DNA from: Sinorhizobium sp. B11
GTDB lineage: Bacteria; Pseudomonadota; Alphaproteobacteria; Rhizobiales; Rhizobiaceae
NCBI GenBank assembly: GCA_039725955.1
Contig: CP091035.1
Coordinates: 434,001-498,000, forward strand
DNA length: 64,000 nt
Direction: 5' to 3'
The notes below the pieces were generated by a model. The model saw nothing but the letters and a program-made list of their open reading frames with translations. It was not told the origin of the DNA and made no database searches. Shown here one piece after another: positions 27,736 to 37,067 of the stretch (positions are counted from its first letter, which is position 1; each line of letters opens with the position of its first letter). The position numbers and the translations under genes were made by a program.

Positions 27736-28590
27736 TCAACTGGCCTTGAGGAAATCGATGAGAGCGGCCGCCACCTCTGCCGGTCGCTCGTCCGCCACAT
27801 AGTGGCTGCACCGCTCAATCGAGCCGCCCGTCACATTGCTGGCGAACTCCTTCAGCATCGGGACCATATGCGCACCGAAGCGCTGATCCCCGCCGAGACC
27901 TAGTACTGGTATCTCGAGCGGTCGCTTCTTGTACTCCAGCGCGGCCGCATGATCGCCGGCGAGGGTACGATACCATTCCATGCCGGCGCGCGTGCGGCCA
28001 GGAAGTGCCATCGCTTTCGCGTAGATCTCGATGTCCGCCGGGTTGAAGGTGCTGTGATCGTAGAACCGCTCAGCCATGAAGGTCGAAACATAGTCATATT
28101 CACGGCCATGGATCAGGCGCTCGGGTAGATCCCGGTTCATATGGAAGCTGAAGTGCCAGAGCCTTGCGATCGTCGCCTCCCATTGCGTCCAGCCGGGAAG
28201 CGGAACGTCGAGCACGGCCAGGTGGGTGACAGCCTCCCGATAGATGGCGGCCTGCGTTAACGCCACCATTCCGCCAATGTCATGACCGCACACGGCATAG
28301 CGTTCATGCCCAAGGGCAAGCATGACCTCATGCGCGTCGCGCGCCATCGTCGCTTTGTCATAGCCGTCAAGTGGGCAGTCGGAAAAACCCGCGCCCCGCA
28401 GATCCATGGCTACCACGCTCAAATGCTCGGCCAGCAGCGGCATCACATGGTGCCATTCCCACCAGGTTTCCGGCCAACCGTGCAGGAGAAGGATCGGCGG
28501 GCCTGAGCCCCCAGTGGCGGCGTTGATCTTGATCCCATTCGCCGGCACCAGTTGCTGGGTAAACCCCTTCAGAGTTGCGATCATGGTCAC
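27736..28590 (-). CDS. Alpha/beta hydrolase, haloacetate dehalogenase/epoxide hydrolase type
   Basis: 284 aa. Conserved HGWPETWWEWHHVMP oxyanion region and DLRGAGFSD. The nucleophile elbow VCGHDIGGM has Asp as nucleophile rather than Ser, as in fluoroacetate dehalogenases and epoxide hydrolases. The catalytic His is in ERCSHYVADERP near the C-terminus. The enzyme would hydrolyse a C-halogen or epoxide bond through an ester intermediate, in the cytosol. ATG 28590 is used; ATG 28584 is an equal alternative. It is 42 bases downstream of the SDR gene on the same strand, so probably co-transcribed. Confidence 0.88.
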   Translation of the reverse strand: MTMIATLKGFTQQLVPANGIKINAATGGSGPPILLLHGWPETWWEWHHVMPLLAEHLSVVAMDLRGAGFSDCPLDGYDKATMARDAHEVMLALGHERYAVCGHDIGGMVALTQAAIYREAVTHLAVLDVPLPGWTQWEATIARLWHFSFHMNRDLPERLIHGREYDYVSTFMAERFYDHSTFNPADIEIYAKAMALPGRTRAGMEWYRTLAGDHAAALEYKKRPLEIPVLGLGGDQRFGAHMVPMLKEFASNVTGGSIERCSHYVADERPAEVAAALIDFLKAS

Positions 28591-28632
28591 TTTCCAGTCG
28601 ATGTTGACGTTAACAAAGCTCGCGGCCAGCGT

Positions 28633-29457
28633 TCAGGGCTGGTCGAAATCGGTGGCGATCGTGATGTCGCGCCATGCGTCGATATCGCTGCGGAAGGAAG
28701 CCAGCTTTCGCTCAGCGATCGAATGCGCGATCTGGCCGAGCGGCAGATGAAGCGGGGCGTCATCGGCGTCGACTGCCTGCAGGATCACCGAAATCGCCTT
28801 GTCGGGATCGCCCGCCTGATTGCCGTTGTTGGTTGCGCGATAATGCCTACGCGAGCTCGCGGCGTATTGCGGCATCTCATTGGCCGCCATCGTGATCGAA
28901 CGGCCAAGGAAATCGGTGCGAAACGGCCCGGGCTCGACGATCAGCACGCGGATGCCGAACGGCTTCAGCTCACCGGCGAGCGCTTCGGAAATCCCTTCTA
29001 CGGCGAACTTGGCGGCATTGTAATATCCGGCACCGCCGCTGCCCGCGATGCCTGCGCCGGACGACATGGTGACAATCGTTCCGCCTGAACTTCGCAGGAC
29101 GGGCAGAGCGGCTCTCGTGGTTTCAATCAGACCAAAGACGTTCACCTCAAACATCGGCCGATATTCTTCGGGCGTGCCTTCCTCGATCGCGCCGAACAGT
29201 CCGTAACCGGCATTGTTCACGAGCACGTCGAAGCCGCCGAAAATCTCGACCGCCTTTGCGGCCGCGGCCTCGGCTGCCGCCGCATCCGTCACGTCGAGCG
29301 GCAAGGTGATCATGCGGCCGTCGAAAGGCTCAGCCATTTCTTCGATCGTTTTAACATTGCGGGCCGTGGCGATGACCTGATCGCCGCGCTGTGCTGCAGC
29401 GAGCGCGAGCCGCCGGCCGAAGCCGCTCGAGCAGCCTGTTATGAGCCAAGTTCTCAT
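28633..29457 (-). CDS. SDR family oxidoreductase
   Basis: 274 aa from ATG 29457 (MRTWLITGCSSGFGRRLALA), chosen for GGAGA six bases upstream; the frame opens 33 bases earlier. Classical SDR: nucleotide motif TGCSSGFG, NNAGYG, catalytic Ser in VTMSSGAG, and YYNAAKF (Tyr-x-x-x-Lys). The sequence matches the common alphaproteobacterial group of uncharacterised SDRs that ends with a C-terminal AI-x-x-DFDQP tail. It is divergent from a LysR-type gene at 29609, which is the usual arrangement for a regulator and its target. Confidence 0.92.
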   Translation of the reverse strand: MRTWLITGCSSGFGRRLALAAAQRGDQVIATARNVKTIEEMAEPFDGRMITLPLDVTDAAAAEAAAAKAVEIFGGFDVLVNNAGYGLFGAIEEGTPEEYRPMFEVNVFGLIETTRAALPVLRSSGGTIVTMSSGAGIAGSGGAGYYNAAKFAVEGISEALAGELKPFGIRVLIVEPGPFRTDFLGRSITMAANEMPQYAASSRRHYRATNNGNQAGDPDKAISVILQAVDADDAPLHLPLGQIAHSIAERKLASFRSDIDAWRDITIATDFDQP

Positions 29458-29608
29458 TATTTTGTCTCCGAGTTTAAGTTCACACGACATCCAAGGCGCG
29501 TTTCTGCAGAAGGCGCGCCTTTACGATGACAAAAATCTAGGTGTTTAGATTTGTTCTTTAAGTGACAGAATTGTATTCTCGGCGTTCAGTTTTGTTAGGG
29601 GGCCCATG

Positions 29609-30467
29609 ATGGAATGGAGTGACGTCAGAATCTTTCTTGCAATTGCGCGATCCGGCACGCTTGGCGGTGCCGCGCGTTCTCTTCAAACGAGCCATCCGAC
29701 CGTCGGAAGGCGACTGCGCGCACTTGAGCAGGCGATCGGGCACACGCTCTTCCAGCGGACCGCCGACGGTCTCGTTCTGACCGAGGAGGGCCACGGGATC
29801 ATGGCGCTGGCGGAGCAGATGGAAGAGGGCGCGCTGGGCATGGAGCGCCGGCTTGCGGGGCTGGAGCAGAATCTCAAAGGCAGTCTGCGCATTTCATCAG
29901 CGGACTGGTTCGGGGCCTACGTGCTGCCTCCCATCCTGGCGGATTTTTCCAACGCCTATCCCAATATCGACGTCGAGATCCTGACGGGCACGCGCCTGTT
30001 CAATCTCGCCCAGCGAGAGGCCGACGTCGCCTTTCGCATCGTTCCGTTCAACACTGCCGATGTCGTCCAGCGGCGGCTCTTCACGCTCCAATACGGCGTC
30101 TACATCGCCGAGGATTCGCCTGCTCCCAAATGTGGCGACGGAACCGGTTTCCGGCTGATTACGCATGATACATCGACCGGTCAGTTCCCCGATCGATTGG
30201 CTCATCGAGAGTTTCCCCAATGCGAGACCGATCCTGCGATCGAACAACCGCAACGTCCAGGGGCGCATGTGTCGGCAAGGTGTCGGGATCGCCGTGTTGC
30301 CTCGCGTAGTCGGAGATCAGATCGCCGGTATCCGCAGACTGGAACTGCCGAAGTCGCCGCCGGCGCGAGATATCTGGATGGGATATCACCGGGACCTGAG
30401 ACGTCTTCAGCGCCTTCGCGCGTTCATCTCGACCGTGTCTGCCCATCTCGTAAATGCAGGAGCATGA
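29609..30467 (+). pseudogene. LysR-type regulator with an internal frameshift
   Basis: MEWSDVRIFLAIARSGTLGG starts a good helix-turn-helix (AARSLQTSHPTVGRRLRALE), followed by the effector-binding domain (SLRISSADWFGAYVLPPILA). Near 30190, after HDTSTGQFPD, the coding sense moves forward one base into a second frame: DWLIESFPNARPILRSNN, then GRMCRQGVGIAVLPRVVGDQ, ending at TGA 30465-30467. Joined, it is a normal-length LysR of about 286 aa. Left alone, the first frame runs on to 30748 as nonsense antisense to the HxlR gene. It would control the divergent SDR-hydrolase-VOC genes. Mutation and sequencing error cannot be distinguished here. Confidence 0.75.
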
Positions 30468-30490
30468 TATGCGATCAAGCCGAGCATCCG

Positions 30491-30913
30491 CTAGCCTCGA
30501 CCCCGATCGTATTCTCCTTGCGCGCGCTCAAGCTCGGGACCGTAGATCATGGACCACGCATAGAGCGCTTCGAACGGTTGCTGAAGGGAGCGGCCGAGCG
30601 AGGTGATGGTATATTCGACGCCAACCGGCGTCGTTGTTGTCAGCACTTCACGGTGGATGAGCCCATTGCGCTCCAGCCGTTTCAACGCGTCGGCGAGGGC
30701 TTTATGCGTAATCCCGTCAAGGCGACGCATAATCTCGTTGAAGCGTGACGGTTTGGTGCACAATACAGTCAGGATCAAGACAGACCACTTGTTAGCGATC
30801 TGCTCAAGCACCGGCCGAGCCTTCTCAACGTCCAACAATGCCTCGGCCGAGACCGCCTTGTGACCAGGACACGAGCAGGCTTTGACGAGCGGACCTTTGT
30901 TTGTTGTGGGCAT
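30491..30913 (-). CDS. HxlR family transcriptional regulator
   Basis: 140 aa winged-helix protein. The HxlR core is visible: VLEQIANKWSVLILTVLCTK, RFNEIMRRLDGITHKALADA, LKRLERNGLIHRE and PVGVEYTITSLGRSL. Near the N-terminus are two close cysteines (ACSCPGH), a feature of redox- or aldehyde-responsive members. It is transcribed divergently from an SDR gene at 31009 with about 95 bases between, which it probably regulates together with itself. Confidence 0.92.
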   Translation of the reverse strand: MPTTNKGPLVKACSCPGHKAVSAEALLDVEKARPVLEQIANKWSVLILTVLCTKPSRFNEIMRRLDGITHKALADALKRLERNGLIHREVLTTTTPVGVEYTITSLGRSLQQPFEALYAWSMIYGPELERAQGEYDRGRG

Positions 30914-31008
30914 CGGTATACACCTCGATATCTGCTTTACATATAGTGCGTAATTGACCGTAGGTATAGAGAATATATCCTAACGCCATCAGTCTTGATG
31001 GAGTTAAC

Positions 31009-31737
31009 ATGAACAGACTAGCGAACAAGATTTCCCTCGTTATAGGCGGTGTTGGTGGCATTGGCGGAGCCATTTCTCAGAGGTTCGCCGGCGAAGGAGC
31101 GCACGTCTACGCGACTAGCCGCAAGGGAGCGGAGAGCCAACCTGAGTCAGCCGGCATGGGCAGCATCCGAGTGGTTCGGGCAGATGTCGGCGACAGCGCC
31201 GATCTTCAGCGTGTCTTCGAGCGCGTCCGGTCGGAACATGGCCGCATTGACGTCCTCGTCATCAATGCCGGCATATCCGAATACGCGCCTCTTGAAGATA
31301 TTTCCGAGGATCATTTCGATCGGACATTCGGCCTGAACGTGCGAGCTCTCGTATTTGCAGCACAGGGCGCCGTCGACATCATGCAGCCGGGCGGAAGGAT
31401 TGTGCTGATTGGCTCCATCGCGGGCGGTATCGGCACCAAAGGCTATGGCGTCTACGGTGCGACCAAAGCCGCCGTCCGTTCGTTCGCACGCACATGGGCC
31501 AACGAACTTGCTCCCAAAGGCATACGTGTAAACGTTGTCAGCCCTGGACCGACGGATACTGCGATGATGGCGGCCGCCTCACTGGAAATTCGAGATGCAC
31601 TGTCCAAGATGATCCCTCTTGGGCGTATGGGCAGACCTGATGAGGTGGCAGCCGCTGCCCTCTTCCTCGCAAGCGACGAGAGCAGTTTTATCACGGGTGC
31701 AGAAATAGCCGTGGATGGGGGCATGGCTCAGGTCTGA
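31009..31737 (+). CDS. SDR family oxidoreductase
   Basis: 242 aa. Nucleotide motif GGVGGIGGAIS, aspartate in VVRADVGDSAD, VINAGISEYAPL (the usual NNAG is INAG), catalytic Ser in LIGSIAGGIG, YGVYGATKAAV (Tyr-x-x-x-Lys), and PGPTDT, with the C-terminal SSFITGAEIAVDGGMAQV. This is the classical NAD(P)-dependent fold of FabG type. Substrate unknown. Divergent to HxlR, a common pairing for quinone- or aldehyde-responsive reductases. The ribosome site GGAG lies 8 bases before ATG 31009. Confidence 0.93.
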   Translation: MNRLANKISLVIGGVGGIGGAISQRFAGEGAHVYATSRKGAESQPESAGMGSIRVVRADVGDSADLQRVFERVRSEHGRIDVLVINAGISEYAPLEDISEDHFDRTFGLNVRALVFAAQGAVDIMQPGGRIVLIGSIAGGIGTKGYGVYGATKAAVRSFARTWANELAPKGIRVNVVSPGPTDTAMMAAASLEIRDALSKMIPLGRMGRPDEVAAAALFLASDESSFITGAEIAVDGGMAQV

Positions 31738-32142
31738 CACCTGCCTTCGACAAGCGCCGGAGACGGCACCCAAGCAGATGTTTGCTTTTTCTGATCAAGA
31801 CAGCATTGGCGAGGCAGGCAACCTTCCAGCAGGACCTGCCGCAAAAGGCCGAGGGGGACAGGCTTCGACCGCCCCTTCGCCAGCTCGAACGTGAACTACC
31901 TTCATGCAGTTCAGATCCGGGCGCCGCCCGTGGCATCGATCATCTGGCCCGTAGGCAAGCGCAGCCGCCCGGCCGATGCCGCGCGAACTTCTAGCGTGCC
32001 TTGTCCGTGTTGCCTGGAAGTTGCAATCGATGGGCAGTATCGCGCTACCTTGACTACGAAATGTATGAACCATCCAGCACCGCGGCTGGCCACTACCGAA
32101 ATCCATCTGACTTCGATCTCTCGTGCGCCCATTCACGCGGCC
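31738..32142. other. Intergenic, about 400 bases, possible gene debris
   Basis: A minus-strand stretch contains SRGIGRAAALAYG, reminiscent of an SDR nucleotide motif, but neighbouring sequence gives no continuous protein. Too little to call. Confidence 0.3.
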
Positions 32143-33030
32143 TTACGCGGGGCTGCCGATTATAGGCGGTTGTATGTTGTTCCGTGAGAGCTGCGCCAGC
32201 ACTTCAGTACTGAGCGTGCCTCTTGTCCCTGGGTGGCGAAGGCGACCTTCATCGGCATAGGAATAGGTCTGTTCTTCAGCGGGACCGAACGTCATGAAGA
32301 CCGCAACGCGATCCTGTGTAAAAGCGATGCGGCGGAGGATCGCGCGGCTCAGGGTGAAAGCCTTTTGCGCATCCAGATGAAGTGGGGGAGCGACCAGCTC
32401 GCAAATCCTTCGCAGGCTTCGGTCAACAAATGTCGGCATCTGGCCGGCGTGCTCGATGCGCACGTCGAATATGATTGCATCACCCGCTTTGACACCGAGC
32501 CCTCTTGCCGGAAGGCTATCGACCACGCCTTTCAAGTGAGATCGCGGGCGAACCTTCAACGTTGCCGGCGAATCGTCCCCCTGGTCTTGCAGGTAGAACG
32601 CAATCTTGTAGACCCTGAACGTGTCGTCGGCAAAGATACTGCCATCCTTGCAGCGAGGATGGTGCGGGACATCGTTGTGCCATGACGACGTCGTGTTGAT
32701 CATCAGGTCGCACTCGCCGGTAAGAACGACTTCGAGAGGATCGGTAATTTCCTTCAATCGAGCAAGGATGACGTCAGATGTCAAAAACCGCGCGACTTCC
32801 TCTGTCGTGTACATGGCGTGCAGCTGAAACTTGCCGCCATACAAATAGCGGCCGTTAGCCTTGAGCGATCGCCTGACGACCGGCCGCAAACTTTTCGCCT
32901 GCTGCGGGGTCAATAATCCTCTTATGATCGCAAAGCCATTGGATCGCAGTTCCTGTTGCAGCTGAGTGGTCACCGAGATATCTTTAGTGACATTTGCAAG
33001 TCGTGGCACTTCGCGGATTAAAGGTTCCAT
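32143..33030 (-). CDS. Phytanoyl-CoA dioxygenase (PhyH)-like Fe(II)/2-oxoglutarate oxygenase
   Basis: 295 aa from ATG 33030, which has AGGAGG 7 bases upstream; the frame opens at 33057. A double-stranded beta-helix protein: GFAIIRGLLTPQQAKSLRPV at the N-terminus, the H-x-D pair in SSWHNDVPHH, the distal His in DVRIEHAGQMP and a downstream Arg-rich DRSLRRICELV for 2-oxoglutarate. These are the expected iron-binding residues. The PhyH family includes halogenases and hydroxylases of secondary metabolism; the substrate is unknown here. No biosynthetic neighbours are present, so it looks like a single acquired gene. Confidence 0.8.
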   Translation of the reverse strand: MEPLIREVPRLANVTKDISVTTQLQQELRSNGFAIIRGLLTPQQAKSLRPVVRRSLKANGRYLYGGKFQLHAMYTTEEVARFLTSDVILARLKEITDPLEVVLTGECDLMINTTSSWHNDVPHHPRCKDGSIFADDTFRVYKIAFYLQDQGDDSPATLKVRPRSHLKGVVDSLPARGLGVKAGDAIIFDVRIEHAGQMPTFVDRSLRRICELVAPPLHLDAQKAFTLSRAILRRIAFTQDRVAVFMTFGPAEEQTYSYADEGRLRHPGTRGTLSTEVLAQLSRNNIQPPIIGSPA

Positions 33031-33406
33031 GTCAGCCTCCTGACGCCCTCGAGGCACCCCAGCCCTTACGAACTATCACCCATAGTTGAGCACTTAACAA
33101 ACTACCCCTTGGAAGGGTGGCATCATCATAAGGTTCAGTCCATCACCGAAAGTGGTAGATGCTTCGTCTGCGCGCTTCCACCGCTGGAGAGTGTTGTGGC
33201 TGTCGACCAAAATTCGTTCGCAGCGAGTTTGCCCGTTCGAGCGACCGGCCAGAAGAAGCCTGTAGGATTTCAGCATTACGACGCCGTCCAGGGTGGACCG
33301 ACGCCCCGGTGGCTGCAGGCATAATTTGCTTATACGGTAATTTAACTTTTGGTTGATGCATCCGAAAGATGCACCGGCCGAAGTATTTTTAGTCCAAAAT
33401 TGGTAC

Positions 33407-33431
33407 GGAACAAATTACTGGGAAAACGGTT
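33407..33431 (+). promoter_or_regulatory. EcfG-type promoter for the 70-aa gene
   Basis: GGAAC (33407-33411), 17 bases, GTT (33429-33431), 53 bases before ATG 33484. Confidence 0.5.
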
Positions 33432-33483
33432 TTTACGCCGCACTGTCAGACGGATGCTTCTAGCAGGCCTTGAGGGATGTGCG

Positions 33484-33696
33484 ATGGACCGTGTACTTGT
33501 TGCCTTCATTCGACACCGGGTGATCGGCAACGCAAATGTCGACCTGGGGGAGCTTTTGGACGCTGCCGACCGATTTTTCAACGGCAAGCTTGAGCCGCGT
33601 GAATTTTTCAGTGCCCTCAATCAGGTTTCACGCGACCGCCGTATTCGGCGCCGAAACCGGGTCACCGCCAACGACGAGCACAATGGCTACAGCTGA
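33484..33696 (+). CDS. Small unknown protein
   Basis: 70 aa, MDRVLVAFIRHRVIGNANVD onward; helical with a strongly basic end (SRDRRIRRRNRV). No domain recognised. The start is chosen because GAGGG lies 7 bases before ATG 33484 and an EcfG-type promoter stands upstream; the frame itself opens at 33349, before that promoter. Stand-alone gene between the PhyH gene and a longer gap. Probably a stress-induced small protein. Confidence 0.55.
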   Translation: MDRVLVAFIRHRVIGNANVDLGELLDAADRFFNGKLEPREFFSALNQVSRDRRIRRRNRVTANDEHNGYS

Positions 33697-34066
33697 TAGA
33701 AGTCTGAGTTCTCCCGCAGCTCGTCGGGCCGGCACTCCTGCGTGGGGCCTCACGTTGGCCTTAAACGCGTTGACGGTTGCGGAACAGGATTCATCGGATG
33801 TACGCCGCATGCCGAAGCACATAAGCATACTTGGAGCGTTTCGTAGATCAAAAGGCGGCAGTCCGCGCAGGCGAGCAATGCTGCCGTAATCGAGGATGGA
33901 AAGACAGCGAACGCCAGCTCCCCTTGACTACTACCCCGACCATGTCATAGTGAGTATCAGAACTCGCTGTTTGAGCGTATACTCTATTCATCGGCCTCAT
34001 TAGCTCATGGTAGTGGTCGCTTGGGAGTGCGCTTTGCTTCTGCCGTTATGCCGCAGGAGCATAGAA
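33697..34066. other. Intergenic, 370 bases
   Basis: No gene recognised. A possible sigma-70 promoter, TTGACT then 16 bases then CATAGT, starts near 33925 and reads toward the small gene at 34067. Confidence 0.35.
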
Positions 34067-34309
34067 ATGTTGCTACCCGTCATATCACTCTCAGATTCCG
34101 AAATTGAAGTGGTTACGAGTGCTGTCCGCGAATGGTGCCGCACGCGCCACTGCGGCATCGACAGCATTGAGGGTCGCAGGGCTCTCAGTATTGCAATCGA
34201 TCTTGCTCAGTCCAAATACGATGAGGCGTCGCTTGTCTCAGAGTTGCTGCAACGACTGACGCCGCCAGATGACGCGCCGGGACAACTTCCACAATCGCGC
34301 GTCGGGTGA
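34067..34309 (+). CDS. Small unknown protein, paralogue family 3 of 3 (divergent)
   Basis: 80 aa from ATG 34067, with AGGAG 7 bases upstream; the frame opens at 34007. Sequence SEIEVVTSAVREWCRTRHCG, then GRRALSIAIDLAQSKYDEAS and LVSELLQRL resembles the products at 3028 and 10437 in the AV-x-x-W-x-R start, the Ala-rich middle helix and the hydrophobic final helix, but lacks the TY-G end. Similarity is by eye and modest. No function known. Confidence 0.55.
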   Translation: MLLPVISLSDSEIEVVTSAVREWCRTRHCGIDSIEGRRALSIAIDLAQSKYDEASLVSELLQRLTPPDDAPGQLPQSRVG

Positions 34310-34958
34310 CCCGAAGTCCGCACGGCTTCTTTTCTTACTCGTGTCGCCGCCACAAGCCGGGCGTTTTCCCGGCCGCCGCAGGCCAGTGCGACGGTCTTCG
34401 CCTCAATGCTCTGTAGCACTCCGTGGTGCCACAGGCGCGCCTTTCGGGCGCGCGGCTGGTTTCAACGTCGAGGTCCAGTCTGACAACGGTGACATTGGGC
34501 ACGATATGCAGGTTGGGAAGCACTTGATCTCGGCCTGGTGCAGCCTGGAGATACGGGGCTGCTGTGCCCAGGTCTCGATCGAGGGCTCTAATGCCCCGGC
34601 ACTTTCGGCTTGTCGAGCGCCGGAAGGTCGGCGCAGTGGAAGACGCGAGCAGGGCCGTAGAAGGAGGCGATCTCGCGGTGGTCCGATCGAATTGGCGATC
34701 ACGTCACTGCGGAACAGTGGAGCGGCGCGGTAGCTATCGATCATCGTGAACGCTGCCTGATACGTTCAGCCGCGTGTACTAGAAACCTTGATTGATCTCG
34801 ACTCGCGCCAGGATGAGCGAATGCCGACTATCATTGGCGCTTCGCAACGCAAGTGTCCCATGCGCGGCACACGGGGCACCTCAGACTGAAGTCCCAAGAT
34901 CGGAACTGCTCGAGCTCGGTTCGCGTTATCATTTCCCGGGGAACCAAGGAGGTTTTTC
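34310..34958. other. Intergenic, about 650 bases
   Basis: Overlapping open frames on both strands are Arg/Ser/Pro-rich and show no domain. The only element supported is the EcfG-type promoter at 34902-34927. Confidence 0.4.
34902..34927 (+). promoter_or_regulatory. EcfG-type promoter for the 138-aa permease-family gene
   Basis: GGAAC (34902-34906), 17 bases, CGTT (34924-34927), 32 bases before ATG 34959. Confidence 0.65.
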
Positions 34959-35375
34959 ATGAGCGACAACGCAATGTCCAAGGGGTTTTCAAAGTTCGCA
35001 TCCGCCATTGCAAACCTTTCCGGGAAGCCGGCGACCTTCGTGCTCGCCGTTGTTCTTGTCCTGGCGTGGGCAGTCTCCGGCCCCTTCTTCGACTATTCCG
35101 AGACCTGGCAGCTCGTCATTAACACGAGCACGACGATCGTTACCTTCCTCATGGTCTTTGTTCTTCAGAACTCGCAGAACCGCGATGGCAAGGCTCTTCA
35201 GGCAAAACTGGACGAGTTGATCCTGACATCGCAGGCACAGAACAAGTTCGTCGGCATCGAGAAGCTGGAGGAACAAGAGCTTCGGGAAATGAGCCGAAAG
35301 CTGGCGCAAAAGGCCGAGTGTGTCGAGGAGGTCGCCGAGGACAAAGCCGAGGAACGGGATCGCAATCCTACTTAG
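34959..35375 (+). CDS. Low-affinity iron permease family protein
   Basis: 138 aa. N-terminal FSKFASAIANLSGKPATFVL leads into two membrane helices (LAVVLVLAWAVSGPFF and INTSTTIVTFLMVFVLQ) and the family signature QNSQNRDGKALQAKLDELIL, ending in a charged tail. This is the bacterial branch of the family named after yeast Fet4; iron transport itself is not shown for these short two-helix proteins. AAGGAGG lies before ATG 34959. EcfG-type promoter upstream. A second family member is encoded nearby on the opposite strand (35762-36106). Confidence 0.88.
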   Translation: MSDNAMSKGFSKFASAIANLSGKPATFVLAVVLVLAWAVSGPFFDYSETWQLVINTSTTIVTFLMVFVLQNSQNRDGKALQAKLDELILTSQAQNKFVGIEKLEEQELREMSRKLAQKAECVEEVAEDKAEERDRNPT

Positions 35376-35392
35376 GGCGCCCCGCCTCGGTG

Positions 35393-35596
35393 CTACAGAC
35401 GGCGGTTGGGTCGCCGCCGACCGTGACGAGAAGCCTTGCATCTAAAGCGCGCAAACAAAATTCCTAGCCCTCCTACGGTGCCTCCCGCCAACGCGCCCGA
35501 CGCTGCGTTCAGTCCGTAGAGCTGAAGGGTGAACATGCCTTCCAGCACGAGGATGGCGCATGCGGCAGCGACTGCGACTGCGACTTCCCTGATCAT
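35393..35596 (-). CDS. Small two-helix membrane protein
   Basis: 67 aa: helix one VAVAVAAACAILVLEGMF, helix two LNAASGALAGGTVGGLGILF, then a basic tail (RFRCKASRHGRRRPNRRL). No family recognised. GGAGG precedes ATG 35596 and an EcfG-type promoter lies 25 bases upstream. Sits convergently between the two iron-permease-family genes. Confidence 0.65.
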   Translation of the reverse strand: MIREVAVAVAAACAILVLEGMFTLQLYGLNAASGALAGGTVGGLGILFARFRCKASRHGRRRPNRRL

Positions 35597-35620
35597 GGAT
35601 ACCTCCGGCGACGACGTTCA

Positions 35621-35645
35621 AACCGTTGTACGATGCTGCGGTTCC
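35621..35645 (-). promoter_or_regulatory. EcfG-type promoter for the 67-aa membrane protein
   Basis: Minus strand: GGAAC (35645-35641), 17 bases, GTT (35623-35621), 25 bases before ATG 35596. Confidence 0.6.
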
Positions 35646-35761
35646 ACTAGTTCGCGATCGGCCAACACTAATTAACCGTCATCTAATGTCACGACGTCGG
35701 AGGTCGCTGCTCTCGAAATGCGCGGCCGCTCCATATCGCCGCGCGAACCGTCCGAACCCGA

Positions 35762-36106
35762 TTACGTTGTCTGGTTCTCGGCCAACCTTTCCAACTCTTC
35801 GGCCTCGAGCCGCTCGATGCCGATCATGTGGTTTCCAGCCTCACTCGACCGGATGAGTTCGTCGACCTTCACCTGGAGCGCCGCCATGTCCCGATTTTGG
35901 CTATGCTGCATGATTAGGAGAAGGAAGAGCGTCACGAGCGTGCCGAACATTGCCGACAAAAGATGCCACTCCTTTGGCAGACCGAGAGCAAAACCGACGG
36001 CGCACCAGACGACGACGAGAGCGGCGGCTCCTGCAAGGACGAGAGAATGCCCCGCCAGCCAAACGACGGTTTCCGACAGGTTGAGGAACGCGGCTCGGAT
36101 CTTCAT
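35762..36106 (-). CDS. Low-affinity iron permease family protein (second copy)
   Basis: 114 aa with two membrane helices (HSLVLAGAAALVVVWCAVGF and LSAMFGTLVTLFLLLIMQ) and the signature QHSQNRDMAALQVKVDELIR, ending HMIGIERLEAEELERL. It matches the 138-aa protein at 34959 in the second half (IGIERLE versus VGIEKLEEQEL), but lacks the acidic tail. Two diverged family members within 1.2 kb, in opposite orientation, suggest an old local duplication or independent gain. Transport role unproven. Confidence 0.85.
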   Translation of the reverse strand: MKIRAAFLNLSETVVWLAGHSLVLAGAAALVVVWCAVGFALGLPKEWHLLSAMFGTLVTLFLLLIMQHSQNRDMAALQVKVDELIRSSEAGNHMIGIERLEAEELERLAENQTT

Positions 36107-36833
36107 CCGCTAGAAATGGTTTCAAGAGGCGTGGGTTCCGTCGCTCGGCATAAGAACTCTGCCGCACCCGCCCCCCAATTTGATCGGTGTGCCGTATGGA
36201 TCACCGATATAGCCGCTGGCAAGCGCCGCGGGTACCGCTTCCGTGGCCCATGGTAAAAGACATGACCGCGACGAACGTCAGATATACTCCAAGCACCCCT
36301 TGGACGTTCTACTAGTTGGGTAAACATCGTCATACTGCTAGCTTATCAGCCTCCAGGAGAAGGCAAGCATCGTTCGCCCAGAAGTTTTGTTCGTCGCGGA
36401 ATTACGGCGTCAGAGGGGTTAAGTCCGGCAGTTAGAAACGATCTATTTCGGTTGGCGTTACGGCAACTTCGCGAGCTCGTCCTTGGGTCACTAATACGTT
36501 CGTGAAACACCTGCCTCGCGATCTGGATGCGAGTACGCCATCCCGTCAACCGCTGGCATGTCCAATGCCTGCTTTTACACTCGCAATCCCAATGGGCAGT
36601 TTCACCTCTCCCTCGGAGACAACGACTTCGATAATGGCTTGTTCGTCTGGCATGGGTGATCTCCGCAAGGTTGAAAAGACGGCGCTGCCAGTGGCTGGCT
36701 CGGCAAAGGTGCTCTTGAAGCAATATGCGTTCACACCATCTTGCGCAGAAATGTTTGGATGGCCCTAAGGTTCCTTATTCTCCCAAAGGAAGCATGCGCC
36801 AGATAGCGCGGCGGAGCAGCCGACTCTCCTGCT
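36107..36833. other. Intergenic, about 730 bases, nothing supported
   Basis: Open frames on both strands have no recognisable domain or good ribosome site. Possibly gene debris. Confidence 0.4.
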
Positions 36834-37061
36834 CTACTCGACGGCGCCCAGATCTTGGAACGACTGCCGTTGCTCCATGGACATCCCGGCGTCGGCGATA
36901 ACACGAAATGCCTTGCCCTGGGACCTTAGCTCCTTTGCCGTCTTTACGGCATCAGGATAGAGGAGTTTCGGCTCATTGTCCGTATCGCGCCCATCCGGAT
37001 CGAGCGAGCTCAAAGCGATGACCTGGAACCTCGGCAGCACGGCATCTTCATTGTGATCCAC
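36834..37061 (-). CDS. Small unknown protein, third gene of stress-type operon
   Basis: 75 aa from GTG 37061. The GAGGG ribosome site lies within the last codons of the gene before, and the gap is 6 bases. Sequence DAVLPRFQVIALSSLDPDGR, then KLLYPDAVKTAKELRSQGKA and FRVIADAGMSMEQRQSFQDL looks like a compact alpha/beta domain. No family recognised. Co-transcribed with the two genes upstream behind an EcfG-type promoter. Confidence 0.7.
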   Translation of the reverse strand: MDHNEDAVLPRFQVIALSSLDPDGRDTDNEPKLLYPDAVKTAKELRSQGKAFRVIADAGMSMEQRQSFQDLGAVE

Positions 37062-37067
37062 GGCGGT

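Noticed and set aside
34269..34744. Overlapping open frames on both strands
   Set aside because: Arg/Pro/Ser-rich in all frames, typical of GC-rich noncoding DNA.
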